64,000 nucleotides of DNA, taken from the NCBI GenBank assembly GCA_018266105.1, contig JAFEBA010000057.1, positions 1-64,000 of the forward strand, written 5' to 3'. This stretch comes from a bacterium (lineage in GTDB: Bacteria; Vulcanimicrobiota; Xenobia; Xenobiales; JADMJV01). Positions 1 through 8,230 of the stretch are shown one piece after another (the stretch's first letter is position 1; every line of letters begins with the position of its first letter). The notes below the pieces were generated by a model, which was not told where the DNA came from, did not search any database, and saw only the letters and a program-made list of their open reading frames with translations. Made by a program: the position numbers and the translations under genes.

Positions 1-281
1 GGGCGTTTCTCAGGGTTCTCCCGGTGCGGGTGCGGATTCGCCGCACCGCGGCCGGGATCGCCGAGACTTCGGGGCGTTTCTCGGGGTTCTCCCGGGGCGG
101 GTGCGGATTCGCCGCACCGCGGCCGGGACGCCGAGACTTCGGGGCGTTTCGCGGGGTTCTCCCGGGGCGGGTGCGGATTCGCCGCACCGCGGCCGGGATC
201 GCCGAGACTTCGGGGCGTTTCTCGGGGTTCTCCCGGTGCGGCTGCGGATTCGCCGCACCGCGGCCGGGACGCCGAGACTTC
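1..281. repeat. GC-rich tandem repeat array, about 70-bp unit, four copies
   Basis: Four head-to-tail copies occupy about 1-70, 71-140, 141-211 and 212-281, and the first is cut by the window edge. Copies 1 and 3 carry gggatcgccg near their 3' end, while copies 2 and 4 carry gggacgccg one base shorter. The true period may therefore be a 141-bp dimer. Copies 1-3 contain a 7-bp inverted repeat, ggtgcgg-attcg-ccgcacc, and copy 4 has one changed base in the left arm. Open frames run through the array on both strands, but they are low-complexity Arg/Gly/Pro translations and I do not treat them as genes. The array ends about 45 bases before the haem protein gene. Confidence 0.9.
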
Positions 282-325
282 GAGCTTAAATTTTACTATC
301 ATGGTGAGATGGAAGCGCTGACGAC

Positions 326-790
326 GTGAAGACGAGTCTTATTTGGGCGCTGGCAAGCCTTGCCCTCATCAGCGTTGTCGCTAGATATTCCATCTCTTCA
401 GGTCACCGCGACGTCCTGCTCGAGGAGGGATACCTTAACGCAGCCAGGCAGCCGGGTTACGAGGAGGTGAAGAACCTGGGTGGCAACCCCTTGGCGGGCG
501 ACGCCAGTGTGGCGGAGGCCGAGTGGTTCCTATTCCACACTCACTGTAGCAGGTGCCACGGTTCTCAAGATGCTCAACCCCAACGCCTCAGAGCCGCGTT
601 CGGTCGGGTTGGTGCCGACTTGAGCAACATCAAGTCCTATCGATTTGGTTGGGGTGACTTGGCAATATTCAGGTCGGTTAAGTATGGGTTTGCCGGGTCT
701 TCGGCTCATCAGAGCTTCGATCTTGGTGATCGAGAACTCTGGATTCTGAGCAAATATCTTCGCCGTTTGCAGTTCGAAGCCAGGCGCTGA
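326..790 (+). CDS. small exported c-type cytochrome-like protein
   Basis: This encodes 154 residues from a GTG start. A hydrophobic N-terminal segment (about residues 4-20) looks like a signal peptide or anchor. Residues 74-78 are C-S-R-C-H, the covalent haem-attachment motif of class I cytochromes c. The C-terminal part (LWILSKYLRRL, about 138-148) matches the last helix of that fold. The usual distal Met is absent: there is no Met after residue 1. The position where small cytochromes have A-M-P reads S-A-H-Q around H128, so His may be the sixth ligand. It probably carries electrons in the periplasm. It stands alone between the repeat array and a convergent gene, and no partner oxidase is visible. 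Confidence 0.7.
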   Translation: MKTSLIWALASLALISVVARYSISSGHRDVLLEEGYLNAARQPGYEEVKNLGGNPLAGDASVAEAEWFLFHTHCSRCHGSQDAQPQRLRAAFGRVGADLSNIKSYRFGWGDLAIFRSVKYGFAGSSAHQSFDLGDRELWILSKYLRRLQFEARR

Positions 791-818
791 AGGACCGAGC
801 CTGGAGGGGCCTGACCAA

Positions 819-1472
819 CTAGCGCTGGCCGGCGTGCATTCTGGCCACGGCCGCGGCCACATTGGCTGAGGCCAGGCTGGTGGTGCCGCCCTGTCCCACC
901 ACGTTGCCTCGACCCGAGTCGCCGCTCTGGCTTGCGGCCACGTAGGCGGCTCCCAGCGCATACTGATTGGTCTGGTTGCCTCCGCCGTTGCCGGCAGCGA
1001 CCACCACCGGAATACCCATGGACTGCAGCACCTGGATGCGCTGCTGCACGGCCGCGGTCTCCTGTGAGGCCTGGAAATTCTGCTGAGAGAGATTGACGGC
1101 GTCAAAGTGTTGGCCATTCTGAGCGGCGGCGATGACATTGTCGAGAGCGCGCGAGACACCCCCTCCGTTCACGTCGAAACCCGCGGCGCGGGCGCCGTCC
1201 TGCTGAATGGTGCCGGCCACTTCCTGACCGTGGCCGCTGCCGCTGGCGAAGTCGTCTACGACCGCAACGGTGGGGGCTCCGCCCTGAACGATACCGTTGA
1301 ACTGCTGGCCGAGCTGCTGAGCACCCTGCAGACCGCCCGCCGAAACTTGTTGAGCATGGCAAGGTGCGAATCCAGACGAGGGTTGAACCTGCTGTTGGGG
1401 GGCGAAGGCCCCCGCCCCACCGCCCAAGCTGCTGGCCTGGACTCCCTGAAAATTGGTGTTGACTGCGTACAT
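819..1472 (-). CDS. short S8 subtilase-like protein without signal peptide
   Basis: This encodes 217 residues, much shorter than typical subtilases. The catalytic triad can be read in order: Asp73/74 in VAVVDDF, His81 in SGHGQEVAGTI, the oxyanion Asn162 in VVVAAGNGG, and Ser199 in GGTTSLASANVAAAVA. In the Ser motif the usual Pro is Ala and the usual GTS is TTS. There is no signal peptide or I9-type propeptide. The first 65 residues are a Gln/Gly/Ser-rich leader. A GAGGGAG ribosome site lies 6 bases before the ATG. The upstream promoter-like element (1507-1538) resembles that of other signal-less proteins in this window. It may be an active protease or a degenerate one; the triad residues argue for activity. 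Confidence 0.7.
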   Translation of the reverse strand: MYAVNTNFQGVQASSLGGGAGAFAPQQQVQPSSGFAPCHAQQVSAGGLQGAQQLGQQFNGIVQGGAPTVAVVDDFASGSGHGQEVAGTIQQDGARAAGFDVNGGGVSRALDNVIAAAQNGQHFDAVNLSQQNFQASQETAAVQQRIQVLQSMGIPVVVAAGNGGGNQTNQYALGAAYVAASQSGDSGRGNVVGQGGTTSLASANVAAAVARMHAGQR

Positions 1473-1506
1473 CAGCGGCTCCCTCGCTCTCTGTCGGTCT
1501 GTTAAC

Positions 1507-1538
1507 AGCTTAGCCCAATGTTCTTAACAACTCGTGAC
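1507..1538 (-). promoter_or_regulatory. promoter-like element of the shared signal-less-protein set (copy 1)
   Basis: Read on the minus strand it starts GTCACGAGTTGTTAAG and has TAAGCT at element positions 27-32. It matches 9 of the 11 columns that are invariant in the four best copies, without gaps. It also shares GGNCTAAGCTG, a short gap, and AACAGAC with the copy before the GH19-like gene at 60900-60931. The start codon is 66 bases from element position 1. Confidence 0.4.
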
Positions 1539-1679
1539 CATTTCCTTAAAGATTTTAGTTTTCTTTAACGATCAAGAAACGCCCCCGGCGCTAACACAAT
1601 TCTAACAGAAGACATACATCGCCAAATTCACGGGTTGGTATAGTCGGTTCAAAGGTCAACTGCAAGGAGCCAAGAGGGA

Positions 1680-2237
1680 ATGGAACAGGAAGAACAAGTC
1701 GCCACGGAACCCGAGACCGAGGTGCTCGATGAGCCCGAGGTTGTGGATGCCGAGGAGGCTTTACGCCAGGAACTCGCGGTCGCCCAGACCCAGGCCAAAG
1801 AGCTGAAAGAGCATGTGCTCACCATCTCGGCGGAGTTCGAGAACTTCCGTCGCCGGCAGCAAGAGGAGCAAAAGCGCCGTCAGGTGCTGATGAAGGAAGA
1901 ACTCTTCCGCGAGCTCTTGCCCCTGGTGGACAATCTCGACCGCAGTCTGGACGCGGCCCGCGCCAATCCCTCGGTGGAGTCCCTGCTGAAAGGTGTGGAG
2001 TTGATCCGGCGCGGCTTCGACCGCCTGCTGGAGAACAATGAGATTACCGTAATTCAGACCACCGGTGTCGATTTCGACCCGGCTCTGCACGAGGCGATGA
2101 TGGTCGAGGAACGCGATGATGTGCCCGACCAGTCCATCGTTCAGGAATTGCAGAAGGGCTACAAGATCGGCGAGCGCGTTCTGCGCGCCAGTATGGTCAA
2201 AGTTGCCCGCAACGCCCAACCCAGCGAAAAGAATTGA
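1680..2237 (+). CDS. grpE: GrpE, nucleotide exchange factor of DnaK
   Basis: This encodes 185 residues, normal for GrpE. An acidic N-terminal tail is followed by a long coiled coil (about 30-75, with FENFRRRQQEE) and the beta-domain signature with GVDFDPALHEAM and GYKIGERVLRAS. GrpE is a cytosolic dimer that releases ADP from DnaK. The AAGGAG ribosome site is at 1664-1669. It begins the grpE-dnaK-dnaJ cluster, 27 bases before dnaK. A TATAGT at 1639-1644 could be a -10 box, but no good -35 and no CIRCE or sigma-32-type site was seen, so heat control cannot be inferred. Confidence 0.97.
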   Translation: MEQEEQVATEPETEVLDEPEVVDAEEALRQELAVAQTQAKELKEHVLTISAEFENFRRRQQEEQKRRQVLMKEELFRELLPLVDNLDRSLDAARANPSVESLLKGVELIRRGFDRLLENNEITVIQTTGVDFDPALHEAMMVEERDDVPDQSIVQELQKGYKIGERVLRASMVKVARNAQPSEKN

Positions 2238-2264
2238 TAGTAACCTAAAAGGAGGCCCTCAAAA

Positions 2265-4091
2265 ATGTCAAAAGTAGTGGGTATTGATCTCGGCACCACC
2301 AACTCGGTGATTGCCATTCTCGAAGGTGGTAAACCCACCGTTATCGCCAACGCTGAAGGCGCGCGCACCACGCCTTCGGTGGTTGGTTTCTCCAAGTCCG
2401 ACGAGCGCCTCGTAGGTGAACTCGCCAAACGTCAGGCCGTCAGCGCTCCCGACCGCACCATCAAGTCGATCAAGCGCCATATGGGCACCGATCACCGCGT
2501 GAGCATCGACGGCAAGAAGTTCTCGCCCGAGGAAATCTCCTCGATGATTCTTCAGAAACTGAAGACCGACGCCGAGGCCTACCTGGGTGAGAAGGTTACC
2601 CAGGCTGTCATCACCGTGCCGGCTTACTTCAACGACTCCGAGCGTCAGGCCACCAAGAACGCCGGCACCATCGCCGGCCTGGAAGTCCTGCGCATCATCA
2701 ACGAGCCCACCGCAGCCGCTCTGGCCTACGGCCTGGACAAGCAGCATGACAACATGACCGTCATCGTCTTTGACCTGGGCGGCGGCACTTTCGACGTCTC
2801 CGTGCTGGAAATCGGCGACGGCGTCTTCGAGGTCAAGTCCACGGCTGGCGACACCCACCTGGGTGGCGACGACTGGGACGAGCGTATCGTGAAGTTTGTG
2901 GCCGAAGCCTTCAAGAAAGAGAACGGCATCGACCTGATGGCCGACAAGATGGCTCTTCAGCGCCTGCGCGACGCGGCCGAGAAAGCCAAGATTGAGCTGT
3001 CTCAGAAGTTTTCGACCAATATCAACCTGCCCTTCGTGACCGCCGACGCCAGCGGACCCAAGCACCTTGATGTGGACTTGTCCCGAGCCAAGTTCGAAGA
3101 GTTGACGGCTGACCTGCTCAAGCGCTGTGAAGGCCCCTGCCGTCGCGCCATCGACGACGCCAAGCTGAAGCTGAGCGAAATCGACCGCGTGTTGCTGGTG
3201 GGTGGTTCGACCCGTATGCCGGCCATCACCGACCTGGTCAAGCGTCTCTTTGAGAAAGAACCCTCTAAGGACGTCAATCCAGACGAGTGCGTGGCTCTGG
3301 GTGCCGCCGTTCAGGGCGCCGTCCTCTCGGGCGAAGTCAAGAACGTGGTGCTGGTGGACGTAACTCCGCTTACGCTGGGAATTGAGACCTTGGGCGGCGT
3401 GATGACCAAGCTCATCACCCGCAACACGGCCATCCCCGCCAAGCGCAAAGAGACCTTCACTACCGCCGCAGACATGCAGACCAGCGTGGAAGTGCACGTG
3501 CTGCAAGGTGAGCGCGAATTCGCCAAGGACAACAAGTCTCTGGGAACCTTCGTGCTGCGTGACCTGCCCCCGGCTCCCCGTGGCGTGCCCCAGATCGAGG
3601 TTGAATTCAACCTCGACTCCAACGGCATCCTGAACGTGGAAGCCAAGGACAAGGCCAGCGGTAAGGCTCAGCGCATTACCATCACGGCCAGCACCAATCT
3701 GAGCAAGTCTGATGTGGAAAACATGGTGAAGGACGCCGAATCTTACGCGGCCGACGACAAGAAGCGTCGCGACAAGGTGGAGCTCAAGAACCAGGCCGAC
3801 AGCCTCGTTTACCAGTCGGAGAAGACCGTCAAAGAGTTCGGCGACAAGATCGCTGGCGACGCCAAGTCCAAGATCGAGGCCGCTCAAGAGAAGCTGCGTA
3901 AGCTGATCGAGAACGATGACTTCGATACTGAACAGGTCAAAGCCGCCATCGAAGAGCTGCAGCAGGCCGTAATGGCCGCCAGTTCTGCGATGTATGGCCA
4001 GGATGACGAGGGTGGCGAAGGCGCCGAAGGAGGCCAGCAGGGCCCGGTCGACGGCGAAGTGGTCGACGCCGAGTTCGAAGTTAAGGACTAA
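2265..4091 (+). CDS. dnaK: DnaK, Hsp70 chaperone
   Basis: This encodes 608 residues. The nucleotide-binding domain opens with [10 protein letters not shown] and contains [11 protein letters not shown] and [10 protein letters not shown]. The linker has [15 protein letters not shown]. The substrate domain and helical lid follow, ending in an acidic Gly/Glu-rich tail with a VVDAEFEV-like end. It folds client proteins in an ATP cycle with DnaJ and GrpE. The ribosome site AAAAGGAGG is very strong and lies 9 bases before the ATG. A rho-independent terminator follows directly, so dnaJ is probably expressed at a lower level or from read-through. Confidence 0.99.
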   Translation: MSKVVGIDLGTTNSVIAILEGGKPTVIANAEGARTTPSVVGFSKSDERLVGELAKRQAVSAPDRTIKSIKRHMGTDHRVSIDGKKFSPEEISSMILQKLKTDAEAYLGEKVTQAVITVPAYFNDSERQATKNAGTIAGLEVLRIINEPTAAALAYGLDKQHDNMTVIVFDLGGGTFDVSVLEIGDGVFEVKSTAGDTHLGGDDWDERIVKFVAEAFKKENGIDLMADKMALQRLRDAAEKAKIELSQKFSTNINLPFVTADASGPKHLDVDLSRAKFEELTADLLKRCEGPCRRAIDDAKLKLSEIDRVLLVGGSTRMPAITDLVKRLFEKEPSKDVNPDECVALGAAVQGAVLSGEVKNVVLVDVTPLTLGIETLGGVMTKLITRNTAIPAKRKETFTTAADMQTSVEVHVLQGEREFAKDNKSLGTFVLRDLPPAPRGVPQIEVEFNLDSNGILNVEAKDKASGKAQRITITASTNLSKSDVENMVKDAESYAADDKKRRDKVELKNQADSLVYQSEKTVKEFGDKIAGDAKSKIEAAQEKLRKLIENDDFDTEQVKAAIEELQQAVMAASSAMYGQDDEGGEGAEGGQQGPVDGEVVDAEFEVKD

Positions 4092-4111
4092 GTCCGGTCA
4101 ACCACGTGAAG

Positions 4112-4144
4112 GAGCCCGCCCTGCAAATTGGGGCGGGCTCTTTT
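4112..4144 (+). terminator. rho-independent terminator after dnaK
   Basis: A perfect 10-bp stem, gagcccgccc (4112-4121) with gggcgggctc (4131-4140), encloses a 9-base loop and is followed by TTTT. It lies between dnaK and dnaJ and probably attenuates transcription into dnaJ. Confidence 0.92.
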
Positions 4145-4168
4145 CGCGCAGTGGAGGAACGTTAAGCG

Positions 4169-5143
4169 ATGGATTTTAAGGATTACTACAAGACCCTGGG
4201 TGTGCCGAAGACGGCCACCGAGAAAGAAATCAAGCAAGCCTACCGCAAGCTGGCTCGTGAGAACCATCCTGACGTGAACTCCGGCGATAAGAACGCCGAG
4301 AAACGCTTTCAGGAAATCAACGAAGCCTACGAAGTGCTCTCGGATGCGGACAACCGCAAGAAGTATGATCAGCTTGGTTCGCAGTGGCGCAACGCTGGAG
4401 CTCGCCGCGGCCCTGGGCCGGGAGCTGGAGGTGGAGTCGAGTTCGACTTTTCCGACCTCTTCGGCGGAGGGGGGATGGGCGGCGGAGCGGAGTCGGCCGG
4501 GGGCTTCTCCAGCTTCTTCGAGCGCTTCTTTGGAGGCGGCGGTGGGCGGCAGCCGCGCGGCGGGCCGCAACCTCAGCCTCAACAGGAGCAACCATCCTCA
4601 GTGGACGTGGAAGTCTCGCTGGCCGAATGCTACTCAGGCACCACCCGCCAGTTGGAGATTGCCTCTCCCCAGGTCTGTCCGCAGTGCCGCGGGGCGGGAG
4701 TGATCGGCAACGGCATTTGTCCCGTCTGTCGAGGTGCGGGCAAGCAGCAGGGCACCCGCCGTCTGGAAGTGCGCATCCCGGCCGGGGTGACTCAGGGCAG
4801 CAAGGTTAAGGCCCAGGGCGTGACCATGGTGATTCAGGTCAAGCCAGATCCAGACTACGAAATCAAGGGCCGTGACGTGATCCGCAAGACCAATGTGGAT
4901 CTCTACGGAGCTGTGCTGGGCTCGGAGGTCAACTTCCGCACTCCATCTGGAAAGGAAGTCAGTCTCAAGGTTCCGCCTGAGTCGCAGAACGGCCGCAGTT
5001 TCCGTCTCTCGGGACAAGGCCTGCCCGCGGCCGCAGGTAAGCCAGCCGGTGATCTCTACGTCAAACTGGAGGTCTCCCTGCCGACCAAGCTGACGGCTCG
5101 CGAGAAAGAGCTGTTTGAGGAGCTGGCCCGACTGCGGGCTTAG
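4169..5143 (+). CDS. dnaJ: DnaJ-type co-chaperone with a half zinc-finger
   Basis: This encodes 324 residues. The J domain (1-70) has HPD at 33-35. A Gly/Phe-rich linker (about 80-130) follows, then the peptide-binding beta domains and C-terminal domain. Canonical DnaJ has four CXXCXGXG repeats; here there are only two, with Cys170/173 and Cys184/187, enough for one zinc site. It is therefore intermediate between type I DnaJ and zinc-less CbpA-type proteins. It stimulates the DnaK ATPase and delivers substrates. A GGAGGA ribosome site precedes the ATG. The operon position supports dnaJ as the name despite the reduced finger. Confidence 0.93.
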   Translation: MDFKDYYKTLGVPKTATEKEIKQAYRKLARENHPDVNSGDKNAEKRFQEINEAYEVLSDADNRKKYDQLGSQWRNAGARRGPGPGAGGGVEFDFSDLFGGGGMGGGAESAGGFSSFFERFFGGGGGRQPRGGPQPQPQQEQPSSVDVEVSLAECYSGTTRQLEIASPQVCPQCRGAGVIGNGICPVCRGAGKQQGTRRLEVRIPAGVTQGSKVKAQGVTMVIQVKPDPDYEIKGRDVIRKTNVDLYGAVLGSEVNFRTPSGKEVSLKVPPESQNGRSFRLSGQGLPAAAGKPAGDLYVKLEVSLPTKLTAREKELFEELARLRA

Positions 5144-5186
5144 GAGGCACTACAGGAGCCCCCATCGAGGCTTCGAAACCCGCTGT

Positions 5187-5933
5187 GTGAGCGATTGGCA
5201 GGCCCAGCAACAACGTCGGTTCCGCCGGCTGGACGCCGATCAGATCGTGCAGACGGTAGCGGCGCTGCAGACTCGCATCGAGGCGCGCTTTCCTGACGCC
5301 GGCCTGGGTCGCCTGGTGGCTGAATTGCTGCAGGTGGCCCAGGAGACGGTGGCCCGCACCGAGTGGATTCAGCAGCCCAATGTTCCGATTCGGGTCGGGG
5401 TCGGCTGTCTGTGCGCCACAATTTTGCTGCTGATCGTGGGGCTGTTTCACCATATCAGCCGCATTCAGTTCGATGACTTCACTTCTTCGGTTCAGGCCCT
5501 AGAGGCCAGCATCAGTTCGGTGGTGTTCATCGGCGCCGCCATCGTCTTCCTGGTCAATTGGGAGGGGCGAATCAAGCGTGATCGGGCCCTCAAGGCAATT
5601 CACGAATTGCGAGCTATGGCTCACATCGTGGATATGCATCAGCTGACCAAGGATCCGGAGAGCGTGATGCGCCCAAAGCCCGATGCCAAGCGCCAGATGA
5701 GCTTCTTTCACCTCAATCGCTACCTGGATTACTGCAGCGAGTGCCTGGCCCTCATCAGCAAGATCGCTGCTCTGTATGTTCAGGAATTTCAAGATCCGGT
5801 GCTGTTATCGGCCGTCGACGAGGTGGAGGATTTGACCGCCGGATTTTCTCGGAAGATCTGGCAGAAGATCACCATTTTGGAAAACCTGGGAAAGGTCCAG
5901 CCCGAAACGCACGAACCCATGCCTGGTGAGTAG
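5187..5933 (+). CDS. two-pass membrane protein of unknown function
   Basis: This encodes 248 residues from GTG 5187. A longer frame opens at 5115, inside dnaJ, but the extra residues look like out-of-frame dnaJ. The protein has a soluble helical N-terminus and two close membrane helices (about 74-97 and 110-130). A basic, helix-rich cytoplasmic part follows with RALKAIHELRAMAHIVDMHQ. I do not recognise the family with confidence. Its last 8 bases overlap the next gene, and it appears to lead a membrane-protein cassette downstream of dnaJ. The helix after the second membrane segment could be an interaction arm. Confidence 0.6.
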   Translation: MSDWQAQQQRRFRRLDADQIVQTVAALQTRIEARFPDAGLGRLVAELLQVAQETVARTEWIQQPNVPIRVGVGCLCATILLLIVGLFHHISRIQFDDFTSSVQALEASISSVVFIGAAIVFLVNWEGRIKRDRALKAIHELRAMAHIVDMHQLTKDPESVMRPKPDAKRQMSFFHLNRYLDYCSECLALISKIAALYVQEFQDPVLLSAVDEVEDLTAGFSRKIWQKITILENLGKVQPETHEPMPGE

Positions 5934-6816
5934 CGCCAGCATCGAGGAAGTCGCTAACTACGCCGACCGAGAGAACTGGCCGGCGGACACGCGTGTGCGG
6001 GCATATGCCCTGGCCACAAGGCCGGTCCAGCTTGATGAATGGCGCAGCTTTCTCGATCAGAACTTGCTGGCCGGCGGAAGTCTGGCTTTTCTGTGCGGGG
6101 CCACCCTGTTTGTGTCCGCCCACTGGCACTTGCTGGGCGCTTACGGAAAGTTCATTCTCTGTGACCTCTTGCTGTTGGGTCTGGCCCTGAGCGCCTGGAG
6201 GGCCGGCCTGGACCGTCCTCAATCCCGTTGGGCGCTGACTGTGGCCGGGGGACTGGTGGGAGCGATATTGGGGCTCTACAGTCAGACCTATCCCAGCGAC
6301 CGGCCGGCCTATCTCTTCTTCCTGCTTTGGGGTGGACTGATCTTACCCTGGACTCTGCTCACGCGCTTTGAACCAGCCTGGGCCCTATGGGTTATCATCG
6401 GAAATGGAGCGATGATCTCGGCAGAACTGGACCCCAATCTGGTCGGCATGGCCAATCTGGGCTGGTGGTTGCTGGCGGTTCGCTTTCGGGGTCGGTGGGG
6501 GTGGCCCCAGTTGCCTATGGTGTTTAGCTGGTTGTGGCTGACCGGGGTGGGTCTGACCAGCGTCTTTTCTAAGGATGATCCGGTCGCCTTGGGTTGCTGG
6601 CTACTCTGGCTGATCGTGACCACGGCTTATGCCTACCGGACCCGAATGAAAGGCACGCTGGCTGCGCTCGGATTTTCTTTGATCTTGATGATCACGGCCG
6701 GTCTGTTGCGCGCTATGGGCAGATGGAACGAGATGAGCTGGTTGCTCATTCTGGGGGTGGCTGTGACGGTTCAGGTGGCTTTGTTGATCTGGGCTTTGCG
6801 CAGGATGCCGGAATGA
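5926..6816 (+). CDS. DUF2157-type multi-pass membrane protein
   Basis: This encodes 296 residues from GTG 5926, which overlaps the preceding stop. A short soluble N-terminus (about 1-45) precedes roughly eight to nine membrane helices, beginning with GGSLAFLCGATLFVSAHW. This arrangement and the downstream partners match the DUF2157 family. Molecular function is unknown for this family. It is followed by a DUF4401-type gene with an ATGA overlap and then a GDYXXLXY-type gene, the usual order for this trio, so the three products probably act as one membrane complex. Confidence 0.75.
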   Translation: MSSASIEEVANYADRENWPADTRVRAYALATRPVQLDEWRSFLDQNLLAGGSLAFLCGATLFVSAHWHLLGAYGKFILCDLLLLGLALSAWRAGLDRPQSRWALTVAGGLVGAILGLYSQTYPSDRPAYLFFLLWGGLILPWTLLTRFEPAWALWVIIGNGAMISAELDPNLVGMANLGWWLLAVRFRGRWGWPQLPMVFSWLWLTGVGLTSVFSKDDPVALGCWLLWLIVTTAYAYRTRMKGTLAALGFSLILMITAGLLRAMGRWNEMSWLLILGVAVTVQVALLIWALRRMPE

Positions 6817-7793
6817 AGCTGGAATCGATCCTGGCCACGCTGCACGAAGAGGGGTTTCTGCCCGAAGCCGGGGTCAGCCAGGCGGCCCGCCCAACGGTCT
6901 GGTATTTGCGCGTGCTGGCCGGGCTGGGAGCCTGGCTGGCCACGCTTTTCCTGGTCTTTTTCTGGGCCTTGCTGGCTTCAGAGAGCTTCGGGCTGGGCTG
7001 CTTTTTGGGCCTGGCCCAATGTCTGGCGGCGGGACTTTTGGCTTCGCGCACACGTCACGAGATGCTTCATCAGGTCTCGCTCTCTCTCTGGTTGACCGGG
7101 ACCTGCTTGATGGCGAGTTGCTTCGAGAAGCAGTTTCACCTGGAGCCTCTGGGTCTGGGGGTGATGCTTTTGCTGATGAGCGTCCCTTATCCCGAGAGCC
7201 AAGGTCGGTTTTTGACGGCTCTGGCCGGCGCCTTACTCTTGCTGGTGGGGGGCGAGGAGGCCGTTCCCCTGGATGTCTGGGTGGGGCCTCTGGCGTTGCT
7301 GGCGGGCTTTCACTATTTGAATCAGACTCCGTTGTGGTGGCGTGGTCTGGGGCCTCGAACGGCCACCTTTGCTGGGGTGGCTGTGTTGACCATGCTGGCC
7401 GCCCTGTGCAGTTCTTTCTGGGGGTGGAGCAAGCATCCAGCCGGCCCCAGCAGTACCGCACTTTTGACTCTGGCTTGTTTGTGGCTTTCAAGCCGTGTCT
7501 TGAGGCGGCTCCAGGTGGGTGCGGCCATCAGCCTGGTGTGCTGGATGGGCCTTCTGGCAGTGGGTGGACTGACTTTCAACAGCCCCGGGGTGATGGGGGC
7601 AGTGGCTGTGCTGCTGGTAGCTCGCGAGTCGCGCAGTCGCTGGTTGACGGCCATGGGCTGGATTTATCTGCTAACCTTCGGTTCCGCCTATTTCTACAAC
7701 CTGAACCTTGACGCGAACGCCAAGTCCCTGACTTTGATGGCTTTGGGCGGATTGTTGCTGTGGCTGCGCCGCCGTCTGACCGGGCCAGCATGA
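6813..7793 (+). CDS. DUF4401-type multi-pass membrane protein
   Basis: This encodes 326 residues. The ATG at 6813 overlaps the previous stop as ATGA; a longer frame from 6594 lies inside the upstream gene and is rejected. The N-terminus (MKLESILATLHEEGF) is the soluble part, and about ten hydrophobic segments follow. DUF4401 proteins of unknown function occur beside DUF2157 and GDYXXLXY proteins, as here. The overlapping starts imply translational coupling of the three genes. Confidence 0.75.
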   Translation: MKLESILATLHEEGFLPEAGVSQAARPTVWYLRVLAGLGAWLATLFLVFFWALLASESFGLGCFLGLAQCLAAGLLASRTRHEMLHQVSLSLWLTGTCLMASCFEKQFHLEPLGLGVMLLLMSVPYPESQGRFLTALAGALLLLVGGEEAVPLDVWVGPLALLAGFHYLNQTPLWWRGLGPRTATFAGVAVLTMLAALCSSFWGWSKHPAGPSSTALLTLACLWLSSRVLRRLQVGAAISLVCWMGLLAVGGLTFNSPGVMGAVAVLLVARESRSRWLTAMGWIYLLTFGSAYFYNLNLDANAKSLTLMALGGLLLWLRRRLTGPA

Positions 7794-8230
7794 AAAAGCT
7801 GCTGTTTTGGCTTGGTCTGCTGCTGTGTCTGGGGGTTCCCAACGCTCTGGTGGTTTATCAGGAACGCGCTCGCGCCGGAAGCGTGGTGGTCTATCTGCGC
7901 ATCGCGCCGCAGGGGGTGCAGGTTTTCGGAAACCGCGTCAGCCTGAGCTATGACTTGAACCTGCGGCCACTCGACCCCGGTTGGCCGGGCAGCGGCTATT
8001 TGCGTCCGGATATGGACAGCCGGCGTGTGGTCAATGCCTGGGCGCCCGATTCCAGCGGAATTCGCTACGAGTTGCACGATCAGAGGATCTGGTTGGGCGA
8101 TCATACCTTGAATGTGCCCGACGGAAAGTACAGTGATTACCTCGGGGCTCGTTACGCCAAATTTGACCTGACCCCCGAGGGCAAGCTGATCCTGCGCGGA
8201 CTGGTGGATTCTACCTTAACTCCGCTTTGA
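7790..8230 (+). CDS. GDYXXLXY-type membrane-anchored protein
   Basis: This encodes 146 residues from ATG 7790, overlapping the previous stop as ATGA. An N-terminal membrane helix (about 4-23) is followed by a beta-rich extracytoplasmic domain. The family motif GDYXXLXY appears as S-D-Y-L-G-A-R-Y at 115-122, with Ser for Gly and Ala for Leu. It is the third member of the DUF2157/DUF4401 trio. Its 3' end overlaps the convergent cNMP-binding gene by 20 bases. Confidence 0.7.
   Translation: MKKLLFWLGLLLCLGVPNALVVYQERARAGSVVVYLRIAPQGVQVFGNRVSLSYDLNLRPLDPGWPGSGYLRPDMDSRRVVNAWAPDSSGIRYELHDQRIWLGDHTLNVPDGKYSDYLGARYAKFDLTPEGKLILRGLVDSTLTPL

Noticed and set aside
1-281. CRISPR array
   Set aside because: The units are contiguous 70-71-base tandem copies without unique spacers.
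24-329. Open frames across the first repeat array on both strands
   Set aside because: They are Arg/Gly/Pro low-complexity translations of the GC-rich repeat, present in several frames, without ribosome sites.
1473-1679. CIRCE or sigma-32 heat-shock site before grpE
   Set aside because: No TTAGCACTC-N9-GAGTGCTAA dyad and no CTTGAA/CCCCAT pair could be found.
2268-3887. 539-codon minus-strand frame opposite dnaK
   Set aside because: It is antisense to a certain gene and arises from strong codon bias; its translation is low in familiar motifs.
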